In this document: one piece after another, positions 1 through 8,528 of the stretch
Layout: the number at the start of each line of letters is the position of its first letter
How positions within the stretch are numbered: position 1 is the stretch's first letter
NCBI RefSeq assembly: GCF_013464485.1
Contig: NZ_RAUX01000031.1
Span: forward strand, 62,884-111,874
Length of the DNA: 48,991 bases
Reading direction: 5' to 3'
Origin: Stenotrophomonas maltophilia
GTDB taxonomy: Bacteria; Pseudomonadota; Gammaproteobacteria; Xanthomonadales; Xanthomonadaceae
The notes under the pieces: generated by a model
What the model was told of the DNA's origin: nothing
The model's input: only the letters and a program-made list of their open reading frames with translations
Databases searched by the model: none
Translations under genes and position numbers: made by a program

Positions 1-1
1 C

Positions 2-754
2 CCCGCCCAACGCACCCAGCAGATCCTCGAGGAACTGCGCCAGCAGGGCCGCGTGGTCGCCGCCGAGCTGGCGCGCCGCTATGCCGTCTCCGAAGATTCG
101 ATCCGCCGTGACCTGCGCGAACTGGCCGCGCAAGGGCTATGCCAGCGCGTCTACGGAGGCGCCGTGCTGCCGCCGCCGCAGGAACGCCCACTGCGCGAAC
201 GACTGACCCGCGACCGCGGCGACAAGGCCGAACTGGCCGCCCGTGTCTGCGCGCTGCTGCAACCCGGCCAGGTGGTACTGCTCGATGCCGGGTCGACCAA
301 CCTGGCGATCGCCCAGCAGCTGCCGGCCGCTCTCGGCTTGACGGTGATCACCAACGCGCCACAGATCGCCACCGCCGCCAGCGTGCTTGAAGGTACCTCG
401 GTGCAGTTGATCGGCGGACGCCTGGCCAGCGGTGGTGGCGCGGTCGGCGCTGAAGCACTGGCCCAGGTGCAGCGCCTGCGCGCCGACGTATACCTGCCCG
501 GCCCCTGCGCGGTGGACGGCGACACCGGCGTGTGGGCGATGGATGCCGAAGAAGCCACGCTGAAGCGCGCGATGGTTGCCTGCAGCAGCCGCGTCATCGT
601 CGCCGCCACCACCGAAAAACTCGGTGCACGCGGCAACTGGCAGATCGCCAGCCTCGACGAGATCGACGACCTGGTGCTGACCACCTCGGCCCCGCCGGCG
701 CTGGCCGCGCGCTTCCGTGCCGCCGGCATCGCCGTGCACCCCACTCCGCCCTGA
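2..754 (+). CDS. DeoR/GlpR-family transcriptional regulator (5' end outside window)
   Basis: The reading frame is open from base 2, and the GTG at 53 lies inside the DNA-binding domain, so the true start is upstream of the window. The visible protein begins within a winged helix-turn-helix (ILEELRQQGRVVAAEL, then SEDSIRRDLRELAAQG and the conserved YGGA). A DeoR C-terminal sugar-phosphate sensor domain follows, with the phosphate-loop-like DAGSTN and a second conserved stretch (EEATLKRAM). Such proteins are usually repressors released by a phosphorylated sugar. The usual glycine-rich GANGID-type motif is here GPCAVDGDTG, so the effector may differ. The MFS gene starts 11 bases downstream and is probably co-transcribed and regulated by this protein; that is inference. 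Confidence 0.9.
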   Translation, partial: PAQRTQQILEELRQQGRVVAAELARRYAVSEDSIRRDLRELAAQGLCQRVYGGAVLPPPQERPLRERLTRDRGDKAELAARVCALLQPGQVVLLDAGSTNLAIAQQLPAALGLTVITNAPQIATAASVLEGTSVQLIGGRLASGGGAVGAEALAQVQRLRADVYLPGPCAVDGDTGVWAMDAEEATLKRAMVACSSRVIVAATTEKLGARGNWQIASLDEIDDLVLTTSAPPALAARFRAAGIAVHPTPP

Positions 755-765
755 CCGTACTGCTC

Positions 766-1899
766 ATGTCCCTTGCCAACCGCGCGCGTGCCGAACAGCA
801 CGCGACCCGCGCTGCGTTCTTCATTCCCGGCTTCGCCACCGCGCTGTGGGCCACGCTGGTGCCGTTCGCCAAGGCGCGTACCGGCATCAACGACGCCACG
901 CTGGGACTGGTGCTGCTCTGCCTCGGTGCCGGTTCGCTGCTGGCGATGCCCTTGTCCGGCGTGCTGGCCGCGCGCCTGGGTTGCCGGCGGGTGATGGTGG
1001 CCAGCAGCCTGCTGATCTGCCTGACCGTGCCCGGCCTGGCGCTGGCTGGTTCGGCCTGGTCACTGGGCCTGGTGCTGTTCGTGTTCGGTGCCGCCGTAGG
1101 CGCAATGGACTGCACGATGAACGTGCAGGCCGTCATCGTCGAGCGCGAAGCACGGCGCGTGATGATGTCCGGCTTCCATGCCTTCTTCAGCATCGGTGGT
1201 TTCCTCGGCGCGGCCACCATGACCGTGCTGCTGTCCGCACAGATGCCCCCCTTGGCATCGGTGATGATCGGCGTTGGCGCCATGCTGTTGGTGATGCTGC
1301 TGTCGGCGGCGTACTGGCACAGCGAACGCATGCCGCACGACACACCGATGCTGGCCCTGCCCCACGGCATCGTGCTGTTCATCGGTGTACTCGCCTTCGT
1401 CGCCTTCCTCGGTGAAGGCGCGATGCTGGACTGGAGCGCGGTCTTCCTCAGCGATGTGCGTCGCGTCGATGCCAGCCTCGCCGGCATCGGCTATGTAACC
1501 TTCACCCTGACCATGACCGTGGCGCGCCTGTTCGGCGATGCACTGGTAGCGCGCGTAGGCCGTGAGCGCGCGATCGTGTTCGGCGCGCTGCTCGCCACCG
1601 CAGGCGTGCTGGTGCTGACCCTGGTCACGCCGTGGCAGGCGTCACTGCTCGGCTATGTGCTGGTTGGCCTCGGCTGCGCCAACATCGCGCCCGCGCTGTT
1701 CTCGCTGGCCGGTCACCAGACGCGCATGCCGGGTGCGCTGGCAATCACCGCGGTATCCACGCTGGGCTTTGCCGGCATCCTTGCCGGACCGGCGCTGATC
1801 GGTTTCGCTGCCAACCACTTCGGCCTGATCGCTGCGTTCATCGGCGTGGCCACGGCCTTGTTGCTGGTGGCCGTGTCCACACGTTGGCTGCGGATGTAG
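766..1899 (+). CDS. MFS transporter (YbjJ-like)
   Basis: This is a 377-residue, very hydrophobic protein with about 12 membrane segments. I chose ATG 766 because the protein then begins just before the first membrane helix. The longer open frame back to 532 overlaps the DeoR gene and encodes Arg/Pro-rich shadow sequence. The segment FVAFLGEGAMLDW near residue 211 resembles the YbjJ group of major facilitator proteins, whose substrate is not established. It lies 11 bases behind the DeoR-type regulator, suggesting sugar-related or detoxifying export under its control. Its stop codon is only 9 bases from the stop of the convergent PepSY gene. Confidence 0.88.
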   Translation: MSLANRARAEQHATRAAFFIPGFATALWATLVPFAKARTGINDATLGLVLLCLGAGSLLAMPLSGVLAARLGCRRVMVASSLLICLTVPGLALAGSAWSLGLVLFVFGAAVGAMDCTMNVQAVIVEREARRVMMSGFHAFFSIGGFLGAATMTVLLSAQMPPLASVMIGVGAMLLVMLLSAAYWHSERMPHDTPMLALPHGIVLFIGVLAFVAFLGEGAMLDWSAVFLSDVRRVDASLAGIGYVTFTLTMTVARLFGDALVARVGRERAIVFGALLATAGVLVLTLVTPWQASLLGYVLVGLGCANIAPALFSLAGHQTRMPGALAITAVSTLGFAGILAGPALIGFAANHFGLIAAFIGVATALLLVAVSTRWLRM

Positions 1900-1908
1900 C
1901 CCAGGGCC

Positions 1909-3414
1909 TCAGCGCCGCCTGTGCCGCAGCTTCATCCGCAATCGCCGATAGCCGATCACCGTCGCCGTGGCACACAACGCGGTGCCGGCAGCGCTCAGCA
2001 GCAGCAACACCGCCAGCCGGGCACCTTCCTGGCGCAGCATCGCCGGCAGGTCCCAGCTGTGCAGGAAGTAGAACAACCAGCGCCCCACGCGCTCCCGATG
2101 CCCCATCGTCAGCAACGGATCGCCCGTGGCCAGATCGAGGTAGACCCGCGTCGCCTCGGCATCGCCGAAGTCCACCACTGCTACCGGGAAGCGGCGTACC
2201 GCTGCACCATTCATGGCCTCGGGCGCACGCGGATAGAAGTAGGCATCCGCTGCCTGCTGCACCACGAAGCCCTGCATCGGCGCAGCGGACAGCGCACGCA
2301 CCTTCTGCTGCAGCCACGCTGCCGGCAGCAACCGCGCAACCTGCAAGTGCCCATTGCCGCTGGACACGATGCGGGTCTCGCCTTTCCCATCCAGCAGCAC
2401 TGCGAACAGCTCGCCTCCGATGCGGCGCCACTGGATCTCGACCGGTTGGAAGCGCTCAGCATCGGCCACCGCCAGAAGCTTCACCGGCTCAGCCAGCGCG
2501 CCATCCACCGCCACCGCGCCGCCACGATAGTGCTCAACATCGATCGCCTCGCGCGTGCTGCTGAAGACCCCCAATGGATTCATCGACATCAGCCCGCTGA
2601 AGATCCAGGTGAACACGAAGGCCGCAGCCATCAGTCCGATCAGATGGTGCCAGCGCATCCACGGTTCGACGTACGGCGTCTTCGCACCGGAGCGGTAGCG
2701 CCCGCGGAAACGCCAGCGCCACACACCCACCACGATGCCGCTGACCGCCGCCACCGTGCACAGCGCGGACAGCACGATCACCACCCACGTCCACACCGGA
2801 TCCACCGACTGCATGCGCAGGAAATACAGCCAGTGCAGCCAGGCCCCCACATAGTTCCAGCGCTGCTGCACATGCGGTGCGTCCAGCACCACTTCACCGG
2901 TGCGCGAGGACACATACAGGTCACCGGGCTGTGCGCCCGCCACCTCCACCCGGTACAGCGGCCGGTGCGCGTCCAGCGCGCGCGAATGCGTCCAACGGTC
3001 CTCTTCCACGCGCATTGCACCGACAAAGGCCGGGCCGCCAGCAAACTGTACCGCTGACGCTTCGGCGCGCTGTGCCGATACGGGCAGCAGGGCGTGGCCG
3101 GTGTACGCCGACCAGGCGCCCACGTTGCTTCCCGCGCGAACCACATACGCAGGCTCGCCACGCAGCGTGGTCAGTGCCACGGTCTCCGGCTCGGCCTGCA
3201 CGGCTGCAGGCAGCACCGACAGCCCGCGCAGATCGCGGGCCTCCGGCAGCACCGGTAATGCCGCCAGACGTTCACCGGGCGTCAGCTTCGGGTAGCCGAT
3301 GAACAACATCACCATGCCGCTGACGAACCACAACAGCATCAGCAGGCATCCGCCGATGCCGAGCCAACGGTGCACCAGGTAGGTCCAGCGCTTGGCAGTG
3401 GATCGCAGCGACAT
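1909..3414 (-). CDS. PepSY domain membrane protein (siderophore-receptor-associated)
   Basis: A 501-residue inner-membrane protein of the PepSY-associated TM family. Four hydrophobic helices are visible: one near the N-terminus (WLGIGGCLLMLLWFVSGM), two around the middle (WVVIVLSALCTVAAVSGIV and HLIGLMAAAFVFTWIFSG) and one at the C-terminus. Large periplasmic PepSY-type segments lie between them. ATG 3414 was chosen over an upstream in-frame start because it directly precedes the basic, helix-leading SLRSTAKRWTYLVHRW. Proteins of this family sit beside ferric-siderophore receptors and are thought to help reductive metal release. Here it follows the receptor gene by 11 bases, so the two are almost certainly one transcript. 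Confidence 0.9.
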   Translation of the reverse strand: MSLRSTAKRWTYLVHRWLGIGGCLLMLLWFVSGMVMLFIGYPKLTPGERLAALPVLPEARDLRGLSVLPAAVQAEPETVALTTLRGEPAYVVRAGSNVGAWSAYTGHALLPVSAQRAEASAVQFAGGPAFVGAMRVEEDRWTHSRALDAHRPLYRVEVAGAQPGDLYVSSRTGEVVLDAPHVQQRWNYVGAWLHWLYFLRMQSVDPVWTWVVIVLSALCTVAAVSGIVVGVWRWRFRGRYRSGAKTPYVEPWMRWHHLIGLMAAAFVFTWIFSGLMSMNPLGVFSSTREAIDVEHYRGGAVAVDGALAEPVKLLAVADAERFQPVEIQWRRIGGELFAVLLDGKGETRIVSSGNGHLQVARLLPAAWLQQKVRALSAAPMQGFVVQQAADAYFYPRAPEAMNGAAVRRFPVAVVDFGDAEATRVYLDLATGDPLLTMGHRERVGRWLFYFLHSWDLPAMLRQEGARLAVLLLLSAAGTALCATATVIGYRRLRMKLRHRRR

Positions 3415-3425
3415 GGTGCGTGTCC

Positions 3426-5564
3426 TCAGAAGCGATGGTCGACGGTGAACTCGACGCGACGATCCGCGCCCAGCAGCCACTGCGTGCTGGTGTAGTACGC
3501 GGTGGCGTAGTACGCCTTGTCGAATACGTTGAACAGGCGCGCTGACAATCGCGTGCGCGGTGCTGCCTGCCAGGTCAGCGCCAGGTCAGTGGTGCTGTAG
3601 CTGGGCAACTCCAGCGTGTTGGCATTGTCTGCGTAGCGCTTGCCGACATAGCGAACGCCACCCGCCGCGCTCCAGTCCGGTGCGAACTGCCAGCTCAACC
3701 ACACATTGGCCAGGCGTTCGGCCACGTTCGGCGGCACGTTGCCATCGCGCGACACCAGCAGCGGCGGCGAACCGGTGATCTCCAGGAAGTCCTCGAACTC
3801 GGCCTTCAGCACCGTGGCGTTGGCATCCAACGTCCAGTGCGGCGCGACGTTCCAGTTCAACGACGCCTCGATACCACGCGAGGTCTGCGCGCCCACCTGC
3901 ACCCGGCGATCCGGTACCAGCGGATCGCGGCTGAGCAGCCCGGTCTTGCGGATGCGGTACGCCGCCAGCGTCCACTCGCCGCCATCGAAGGCCTGCTTCA
4001 GGCCCACTTCGATCTGCCGGCCCTTGGCCAGGTCGAAGGCGCCGTTGGCCGGGCTGATCATCAGCAGCCCACTGACCGGGTCTGCTGCCTGCGAGTACTG
4101 CGCATACAGGCTCAGCGTCGGCCGCAGCGCGAACACCGTACCTGCACGCCAGCCGGTGCTGCTGTAGGTCTTCGAGAACGCGTTCTGGCCGCTGATCAGA
4201 TCGGTACGGTCGATGCGCGCGCGGTCGTGGCGCAGCCCACCCAGCACCGACCAGCGCTCGCTCAGCGCCAACCGATCTTCCACGAACAGCGCGTACTGCT
4301 CGGCACGATTGCGGTAGCGCGGCAGGTTCGGCGCGTCGCTGGCGAACTGGCCCGGCACCGGATGGAACGGATCGACCGGGCCGGAGCTGCCCGCATAGGT
4401 GTTGTTGGTGTGCTTGAAATGCGCACGGTTTGCGTCCAGACCCACCGCGAAATTGTTGGCCAGGCCGCCTACATTCCCTTGCACACGCAGCGTCGAGGTC
4501 AGCCCGGTCTGGTCCTGGTTGTGGGTGATCTGGGTGTTGCCCGAGCGGTCGATCAGGCCGGTGCGCGGGTTGTAGACATAGGCTTCGGCATTGCGCCAAT
4601 CGCGCTGGCTGTCGATCTGGTAGAGGCGCGTGCGCCATTCCACGTTCGCGTTCGGCGCCCACAGCGCATCGAGCTGGGTCCAGCGGTCGCGATAGCGGAT
4701 CTGGCTGTCGTCCACGTTGTAGTTGCGGTGGCGCAGCGCCTCCAGCTGGCGGCCCTCGACCAGCGGCGTGCCGAAGTAGCGCATCGGTTGCTGGTAGCCC
4801 TGCGCATGGGTGAGGGTCAGCTGCAGGTCCGCGCGCGGCTGCCACAGCAGCGCGCCGGAGAACGTCGCATCGTTGTTGCGACCACGGTCCACCCAACCGC
4901 CGCTGTAGTTGCCACTCATATCCAACCGATAGGCCAGGTCCGGGGTCAGCGCACCGCCGCTGCCGAAGCCCAGGCGCGCGGTGTCCTCGCTGCCCACAGT
5001 CACGCTGATCTCGTTTTCGATGGCACCGCGCGAGGGCTTCTTCGGCACGATGTTGATCACGCCGCCGATCGCACCGTCGCCATGGATGACCGACGCCGGC
5101 CCGCGCAGCACTTCGATGCGCTCGATCGACCAGGTATCGAACGGGAAGGTGATGCCCACGCCGCCGTACTGACGCAGCCCGTCGTACAGGCGCATCACCG
5201 AGGCACCGTCGGTGAAGCCGCGGCTGGAGAGCGCGCTCAGGCCATTGCCCGGGTGCGGCATGGCACTGATCGCACCTGCCCGGCTGATCGCATCGTTGAG
5301 GTTGCTGTCGCCGCGCTGCTCCAGCTGCTCGCGCGAAATCACCGTCAGGCTGGCCGGTGTCTGCAGCACGCTCAGGCCCAACGCAGAGCCTGCGCTGGCG
5401 GTGGAAGACAGCTCGCCGCTGCGGGTATCGATCACGCGTACGGTCTCCAGCGTGGTCGGTGGTGCCGCGTCGGCAGCAAGGGCAGAAGTGGAGTGCAGCA
5501 AGAGCGCGCAGGCAACAGTCAGCGCCGCCCGGCGCAGGCGCGCGGAGTTGGGGTTCGTTTTCAT
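3426..5564 (-). CDS. TonB-dependent siderophore-type outer membrane receptor
   Basis: A 712-residue receptor. ATG 5564 gives a clear Sec signal peptide (basic start, ALTVACALLLHSTSALA, cleavage near residue 30). The longer frame from 5609 would spoil it. A TonB-box-like ETVRVIDTR follows, then the plug domain with IERIEVLRGPASV and GGVINIVPKKP, then a 22-strand-type barrel ending in the terminal Phe of VEFTVDHRF. The plug motifs fit ferric-siderophore receptors (FhuA/FoxA type) better than the copper receptor OprC. The ligand cannot be read from sequence. Gene order is DUF2946, receptor, PepSY on the minus strand. I saw no convincing Fur box in the 128 bases upstream; a short GC hairpin lies at 5587-5601. 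Confidence 0.92.
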   Translation of the reverse strand: MKTNPNSARLRRAALTVACALLLHSTSALAADAAPPTTLETVRVIDTRSGELSSTASAGSALGLSVLQTPASLTVISREQLEQRGDSNLNDAISRAGAISAMPHPGNGLSALSSRGFTDGASVMRLYDGLRQYGGVGITFPFDTWSIERIEVLRGPASVIHGDGAIGGVINIVPKKPSRGAIENEISVTVGSEDTARLGFGSGGALTPDLAYRLDMSGNYSGGWVDRGRNNDATFSGALLWQPRADLQLTLTHAQGYQQPMRYFGTPLVEGRQLEALRHRNYNVDDSQIRYRDRWTQLDALWAPNANVEWRTRLYQIDSQRDWRNAEAYVYNPRTGLIDRSGNTQITHNQDQTGLTSTLRVQGNVGGLANNFAVGLDANRAHFKHTNNTYAGSSGPVDPFHPVPGQFASDAPNLPRYRNRAEQYALFVEDRLALSERWSVLGGLRHDRARIDRTDLISGQNAFSKTYSSTGWRAGTVFALRPTLSLYAQYSQAADPVSGLLMISPANGAFDLAKGRQIEVGLKQAFDGGEWTLAAYRIRKTGLLSRDPLVPDRRVQVGAQTSRGIEASLNWNVAPHWTLDANATVLKAEFEDFLEITGSPPLLVSRDGNVPPNVAERLANVWLSWQFAPDWSAAGGVRYVGKRYADNANTLELPSYSTTDLALTWQAAPRTRLSARLFNVFDKAYYATAYYTSTQWLLGADRRVEFTVDHRF

Positions 5565-5692
5565 TTTTTCACGGCATGCAAGGCCACCCCGCAGTGCGGG
5601 GCAGCTCAAGGAGTTCGGGAAGCGCGCACGCAGTAGTGCCAGGCCATGCCTGGCAGCTCGGAAGAATCAATCCAACGGCGTACGCGCAGGTC

Positions 5693-6130
5693 TCAGACGG
5701 CCATCAAGGCCGGCGGCCCACGCGCCCCCAACGTTCCACTGACGCGTTGTGGCAACGCGCACACCGCACCGCGCAGCGCGCGGCACACCGCGGCCATCGG
5801 CACCAGCAGCAACAATGCCGCCACCAACAGTGTGATCAACCGCGCTGCGATCAGGCAGTAATCGCAATCCACACCCATCTCATGATCGGCATGTGGATCG
5901 GCAGCCGGCTTCGGCGTCGATTCGCCGTGCGGCATCGCCATCGCGTGGTGGTCGTGATGGCCTTCCATCGCGTGCTGTGCGTGCTGGGAATGATCCATTG
6001 CCGCCACCGGCTCCGACGCGGCCACGTGCCCGTGCGCCAGCCAGCGGCTCACCAGCGGGGCGAGCAGCACCAGCAGCAGGGCAAGCCAAGCCAGGGCCTG
6101 GAACCGGCGGTGGAGGACAGAATGACGCAC
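5693..6130 (-). CDS. DUF2946-family His/Met-rich membrane protein
   Basis: A 145-residue protein with an N-terminal membrane segment or uncleaved signal (ALAWLALLLVLLAPLVSRW). A strongly His/Met-rich stretch follows (HSQHAQHAMEGHHDHHAMAM), then a CDYC motif, then a second hydrophobic helix (LITLLVAALLLLVPMAAV). The start is GTG at 6130; no in-frame ATG precedes the hydrophobic segment. DUF2946 proteins are found beside TonB-dependent receptors and copper genes, and the His/Met and CxxC content suggests metal binding, probably copper. The receptor gene begins 128 bases downstream on the same strand. Function is inferred from composition and context only. Confidence 0.82.
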   Translation of the reverse strand: MRHSVLHRRFQALAWLALLLVLLAPLVSRWLAHGHVAASEPVAAMDHSQHAQHAMEGHHDHHAMAMPHGESTPKPAADPHADHEMGVDCDYCLIAARLITLLVAALLLLVPMAAVCRALRGAVCALPQRVSGTLGARGPPALMAV

Positions 6131-6252
6131 GCGGCCATTCTACGGGCCCGCAGCCAACCTTGGACCCCGTTCAGGGTTTACCCCCTGCGACACGGTGACG
6201 CAGGCCTGTGCGGCCGGCCAGCTCGATGGCCATGCCCTGCCCCAGCGCTCTG

Positions 6253-6272
6253 CAGATCCACGCCATGCGTGG
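6253..6272 (+). repeat. degenerate GTAG-type palindrome (SMAG-like)
   Basis: The core ATCCACGCCATGCGTGG matches the ATCCACGC/GCGTGGAT family of palindromes seen at 26969, 31036 and 33317 in this window. The GTAG head is changed to GCAG and the right arm is incomplete. Confidence 0.55.
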
Positions 6273-6285
6273 GGGCCCTCGCCCA

Positions 6286-6666
6286 TCAACTCACGTACTG
6301 GGCCACACCATTACCGAATGACCAGTTTTCCTTCTTCACTTCCACCAGATTGATGAACACATCTTCGCGGCGGATGCCCACAGCCGCGTGCAGGCCCTCG
6401 GCAATGCCCAGGTACAACGCCTTCTTCTGCTCCAACGTGCGCCCTTCGTTCCAGGTGATCTGGATGCAGATGAAATCGTCGGTGCGGTCCACGCCCAGGT
6501 AGCCGGGGTCGTAGATCAGCGTGCCGGGCGCGTGTTCCTGGAAGATCTGGAAGCGGTCGTTTTCCGGCACCCCCACCGCGCGCATGGCCTGGTAGATGGT
6601 TTCACCGACACGTTGCAGGTAGTCGGCGGATTTGCCTTTGCGAAGATCGATGCGGGCGAGCGGCAT
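6286..6666 (-). CDS. tautomerase family protein (Tautomerase_2 type)
   Basis: A 126-residue protein whose start Met is followed directly by Pro (MPLARIDLRKG), the catalytic base of the 4-oxalocrotonate tautomerase superfamily once Met is removed. At 126 residues it has two fused beta-alpha-beta units rather than the roughly 62 residues of 4-OT, as in the MSAD-like group. The second unit contains IQITWNEGRTLEQKKALY and INLVEVKKENWSFG. The natural substrate is unknown; the family acts on enol/keto acids or halogenated acrylates. It stands alone on the minus strand, about 560 bases from the next gene upstream. Confidence 0.9.
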   Translation of the reverse strand: MPLARIDLRKGKSADYLQRVGETIYQAMRAVGVPENDRFQIFQEHAPGTLIYDPGYLGVDRTDDFICIQITWNEGRTLEQKKALYLGIAEGLHAAVGIRREDVFINLVEVKKENWSFGNGVAQYVS

Positions 6667-7229
6667 GACGGGGCTCCAGCGTGGATGGGCACGGCAATGG
6701 GTTGAGACTACGCCTGCACGGGGCGGTGGGACAGCGCAGGGATGGAACGTCTGCTCTCATGGATGGCACATTCGGTAGTGCCACGCCGGATGACGTGATT
6801 GCCACGTGGAGACGACCGTGGAGCGGCGCAATCCGGTTCAGGCGCGGGCGGCGGGTTGCGCCATGGAGGATGGGGCGCACATGGAGTGAGTGCTGGGCTG
6901 CACAGATCCGGAAACGCCGGCTCCTGCCGGGCGTACTTGCAACTTTCCTCACTGACTTCGGTGTTTGCACGAATCGATGATCGCCTCGCCGAGGCAGGTT
7001 GCCTTGGTCGGGATTGGCGTCTCGAATAACCGAACAGGCTCACAGGATGTTGCGATATCGATCGCAGCAAAGAGAATGCACCGATTGCCTTCAATGGCGG
7101 GCGGTGCGTGGGGATCGGAAGATCCGCCGGGCCTTTTCTCCCTGTGAGCCTTTCAGCCTTGGTACGCCAACCCGCACCGTCCGCCACCTTCACTCGGGAA
7201 GGTGGCTTCACGCCAGTGAGGGTTTCGCC
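6667..7229. other. 563-base stretch without a recognised gene
   Basis: Neither strand holds a frame with convincing protein character. The right half (about 6940-7100) is more A+T-rich than its surroundings. Visible structures are an inverted repeat at 7051-7066 (TGCGAT, 4-base gap, ATCGCA) and a hairpin at 7189-7209 (ACCTTC and GAAGGT arms with flanking complementarity). The latter ends about 20 bases before the ATG at 7230. It probably contains the promoter and leader of the following gene. Confidence 0.5.
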
Positions 7230-7637
7230 ATGACCAACCGCACCGCCGTCCATCCCCGCCTATTCGCCTTGATCGGCGACATCACCGCCGACGTGCCCGA
7301 AGGTCTCGCACGCGAGATCGAGTGCGCCCTGCACGAACAGAATCTGCCCGTGCAGCCGCCTGCCTTCTTCACTTGCCTCAATGCCATCAACCATGCCGAC
7401 GGCGATGACGGACAACCGTGCAGCAGCCTCACCCTTTGCGCCAGCAATCACGCCTCACTGCGCCGCTCGCTGTCCGGGCTCAGTGCATTGCTCGACCTGC
7501 TGCAGGCGGGCGATCGAGCGCGCGCCGAGGGTGGCCCGGACCAGCAGTTGGGTGCCTTCCACACTGATGGACTGATCGTGGCCGCGCGACAACTGGTGCG
7601 TGAGGCGCATCATTGTCTCGCGGACGGCGACGCCTGA
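7230..7637 (+). CDS. hypothetical protein, 135 residues
   Basis: I do not recognise a family. ATG 7230 starts the part with ordinary protein composition (TNRTAVHPRLFALIGDIT); the frame upstream to 6999 looks non-coding. GTGAGGG about 12 bases before the ATG is a possible ribosome site. There are no membrane segments. The C-terminal third is helical (SLSGLSALLDLLQAGDRARAE, GLIVAARQLVREAHHCL). This layout of a helical stretch followed by a short leucine-rich amphipathic helix loosely recalls small orphan proteins of pseudomonads, but the resemblance is too weak for a call. The next gene follows after 52 bases on the same strand. Confidence 0.65.
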   Translation: MTNRTAVHPRLFALIGDITADVPEGLAREIECALHEQNLPVQPPAFFTCLNAINHADGDDGQPCSSLTLCASNHASLRRSLSGLSALLDLLQAGDRARAEGGPDQQLGAFHTDGLIVAARQLVREAHHCLADGDA

Positions 7638-7689
7638 CCGGCCCGCATGCCCGCCCGCTACAATCGCGCAGGGAACGCAGGAGACCGCA

Positions 7690-8253
7690 ATGGACGCCGA
7701 ACACCTGGAGTACTTCAAGGCCGCTCTGGAAGGCCGCGCAAGCGTAGGCTGGAACGTATGGTTCGCCGCCAACCAGCAGGCGCTGGCACAACAACTGAGC
7801 CGCCCTGCACTGCTGCGCTTGAAGTTCAGCAAACTGGATGAAGCCGAACGCCTGCTCGCCGAGGCCGGCATCGTGCCCCGCAGTACGGCGGGCAAACGCT
7901 ACGAAATGTACTGCGCCCAGTTCTCGGCGGATGTGGTGGATGCGAACGGTCGCCCACTGCCAGCCATCTGGCGCGCAGCGCACGGCGGTGCCATTGGCCT
8001 GCTGGCCGAGGGTGAGCAGGAGGCCGGGCAAACGAAGCTGCTCGCGGAGTTCCGCCGCGTCCGCAGGCGTGGGCTGCAGCAGGCCCATGAATGGTTGGCC
8101 GATCTGTGCTTTGAAGGCGAGATGGAACTGACCAGCGGCAATGCAGAGGTGGGCCGTAGTCTGCTGGCGGTTGTAGTGCAGGCCGGTAGCGGCCACGACC
8201 TGTTGGATGCTACGGCGATGATTGCGCGGGAACTGCTGGAGGAACACGGTTGA
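7690..8253 (+). CDS. hypothetical protein, 187 residues
   Basis: No family recognised. ATG 7690 is preceded by a good ribosome site (CAGGAGA at 7679-7684) and gives a start MDAEHLEYFKAALEGR. The open frame back to 7600 overlaps the previous gene and has no such site. The protein is soluble, mixed alpha/beta in appearance and Ala/Leu/Glu-rich, with one Trp-rich segment (VGWNVWFAANQQ) and no signal peptide. It lies 52 bases behind the preceding hypothetical gene and could share its transcript. It is convergent with tRNA-Val, whose terminator separates the two units. Confidence 0.72.
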   Translation: MDAEHLEYFKAALEGRASVGWNVWFAANQQALAQQLSRPALLRLKFSKLDEAERLLAEAGIVPRSTAGKRYEMYCAQFSADVVDANGRPLPAIWRAAHGGAIGLLAEGEQEAGQTKLLAEFRRVRRRGLQQAHEWLADLCFEGEMELTSGNAEVGRSLLAVVVQAGSGHDLLDATAMIARELLEEHG

Positions 8254-8294
8254 GGCGGTGCGCGCATTCGGCTGATCTGCTGGATCGCAGGCAA

Positions 8295-8323
8295 CAAAAA
8301 AGCCCCCATTGCTGGAGGCTTCT
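8295..8323 (-). terminator. Rho-independent terminator of tRNA-Val
   Basis: Read on the minus strand, the arms AAGCCTCCA and TGGGGGCTT close a four-base loop and run into six T residues, 15 bases after the tRNA CCA end. Confidence 0.8.
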
Positions 8324-8337
8324 TTCGTTCTGCAACA

Positions 8338-8412
8338 TGGTGGGCGGTACAGGGATCGAACCTGTGACCCTTGCCGTGTGAAGGCAATGCTCTACCGCTG
8401 AGCTAACCGCCC
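8338..8412 (-). tRNA. tRNA-Val (anticodon CAC)
   Basis: The 75-base gene folds as a complete cloverleaf on the minus strand. It has acceptor stem GGGCGGT/ACCGCCC, D arm GCTC/GAGC, anticodon stem TTGCC/GGCAA with loop TTCACAC, and T arm ACAGG/CCTGT with loop TTCGATC. The CCA end is encoded (8338-8340). The anticodon CAC reads the Val codon GUG, the favoured Val codon in this G+C-rich genome. It is a single-gene unit with its own promoter and terminator. Confidence 0.95.
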
Positions 8413-8432
8413 GGTGTGTTGCTGAGCCGCTC

Positions 8433-8460
8433 ATTATAGGGGCTTTTCAGAGGCCGTCAA
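8433..8460 (-). promoter_or_regulatory. sigma-70 promoter of tRNA-Val
   Basis: On the minus strand TTGACG (8455-8460) is separated by 16 bases from a perfect TATAAT (8433-8438), about 20 bases before the tRNA 5' end. Confidence 0.85.
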
Positions 8461-8499
8461 CAGTTTTTCACATTCGTGTTCACGCGTGTTTCGAGGTCG

Positions 8500-8523
8500 T
8501 CGCCGAGCATGGCCCGGCGCTAC
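8500..8523 (-). repeat. SMAG-type palindrome (GTAGCGCCGG family)
   Basis: Read on the minus strand it starts with GTAG and forms the imperfect palindrome CGCCGGGCCATGCTCGGCG. It lies between the tRNA-Val promoter and the pilZ stop codon. The same family recurs at 48372. Confidence 0.7.
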
Positions 8524-8528
8524 CGGAA

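Noticed and set aside
532-765. N-terminal extension of the MFS transporter
   Set aside because: It overlaps the DeoR gene and encodes an Arg-rich sequence; the family start with a membrane helix is at 766.
3837-5636. A 599-codon plus-strand frame opposite the TonB-dependent receptor
   Set aside because: The receptor frame has a signal peptide, plug motifs and terminal Phe; the opposite frame shows none and is His/Ala/Arg-rich shadow sequence.
6708-7253. A 181-codon minus-strand frame in the gene-poor region
   Set aside because: The translation is Pro/Arg/Ser-rich with no domain-like character and no ribosome site. It also overlaps the start of the gene at 7230.
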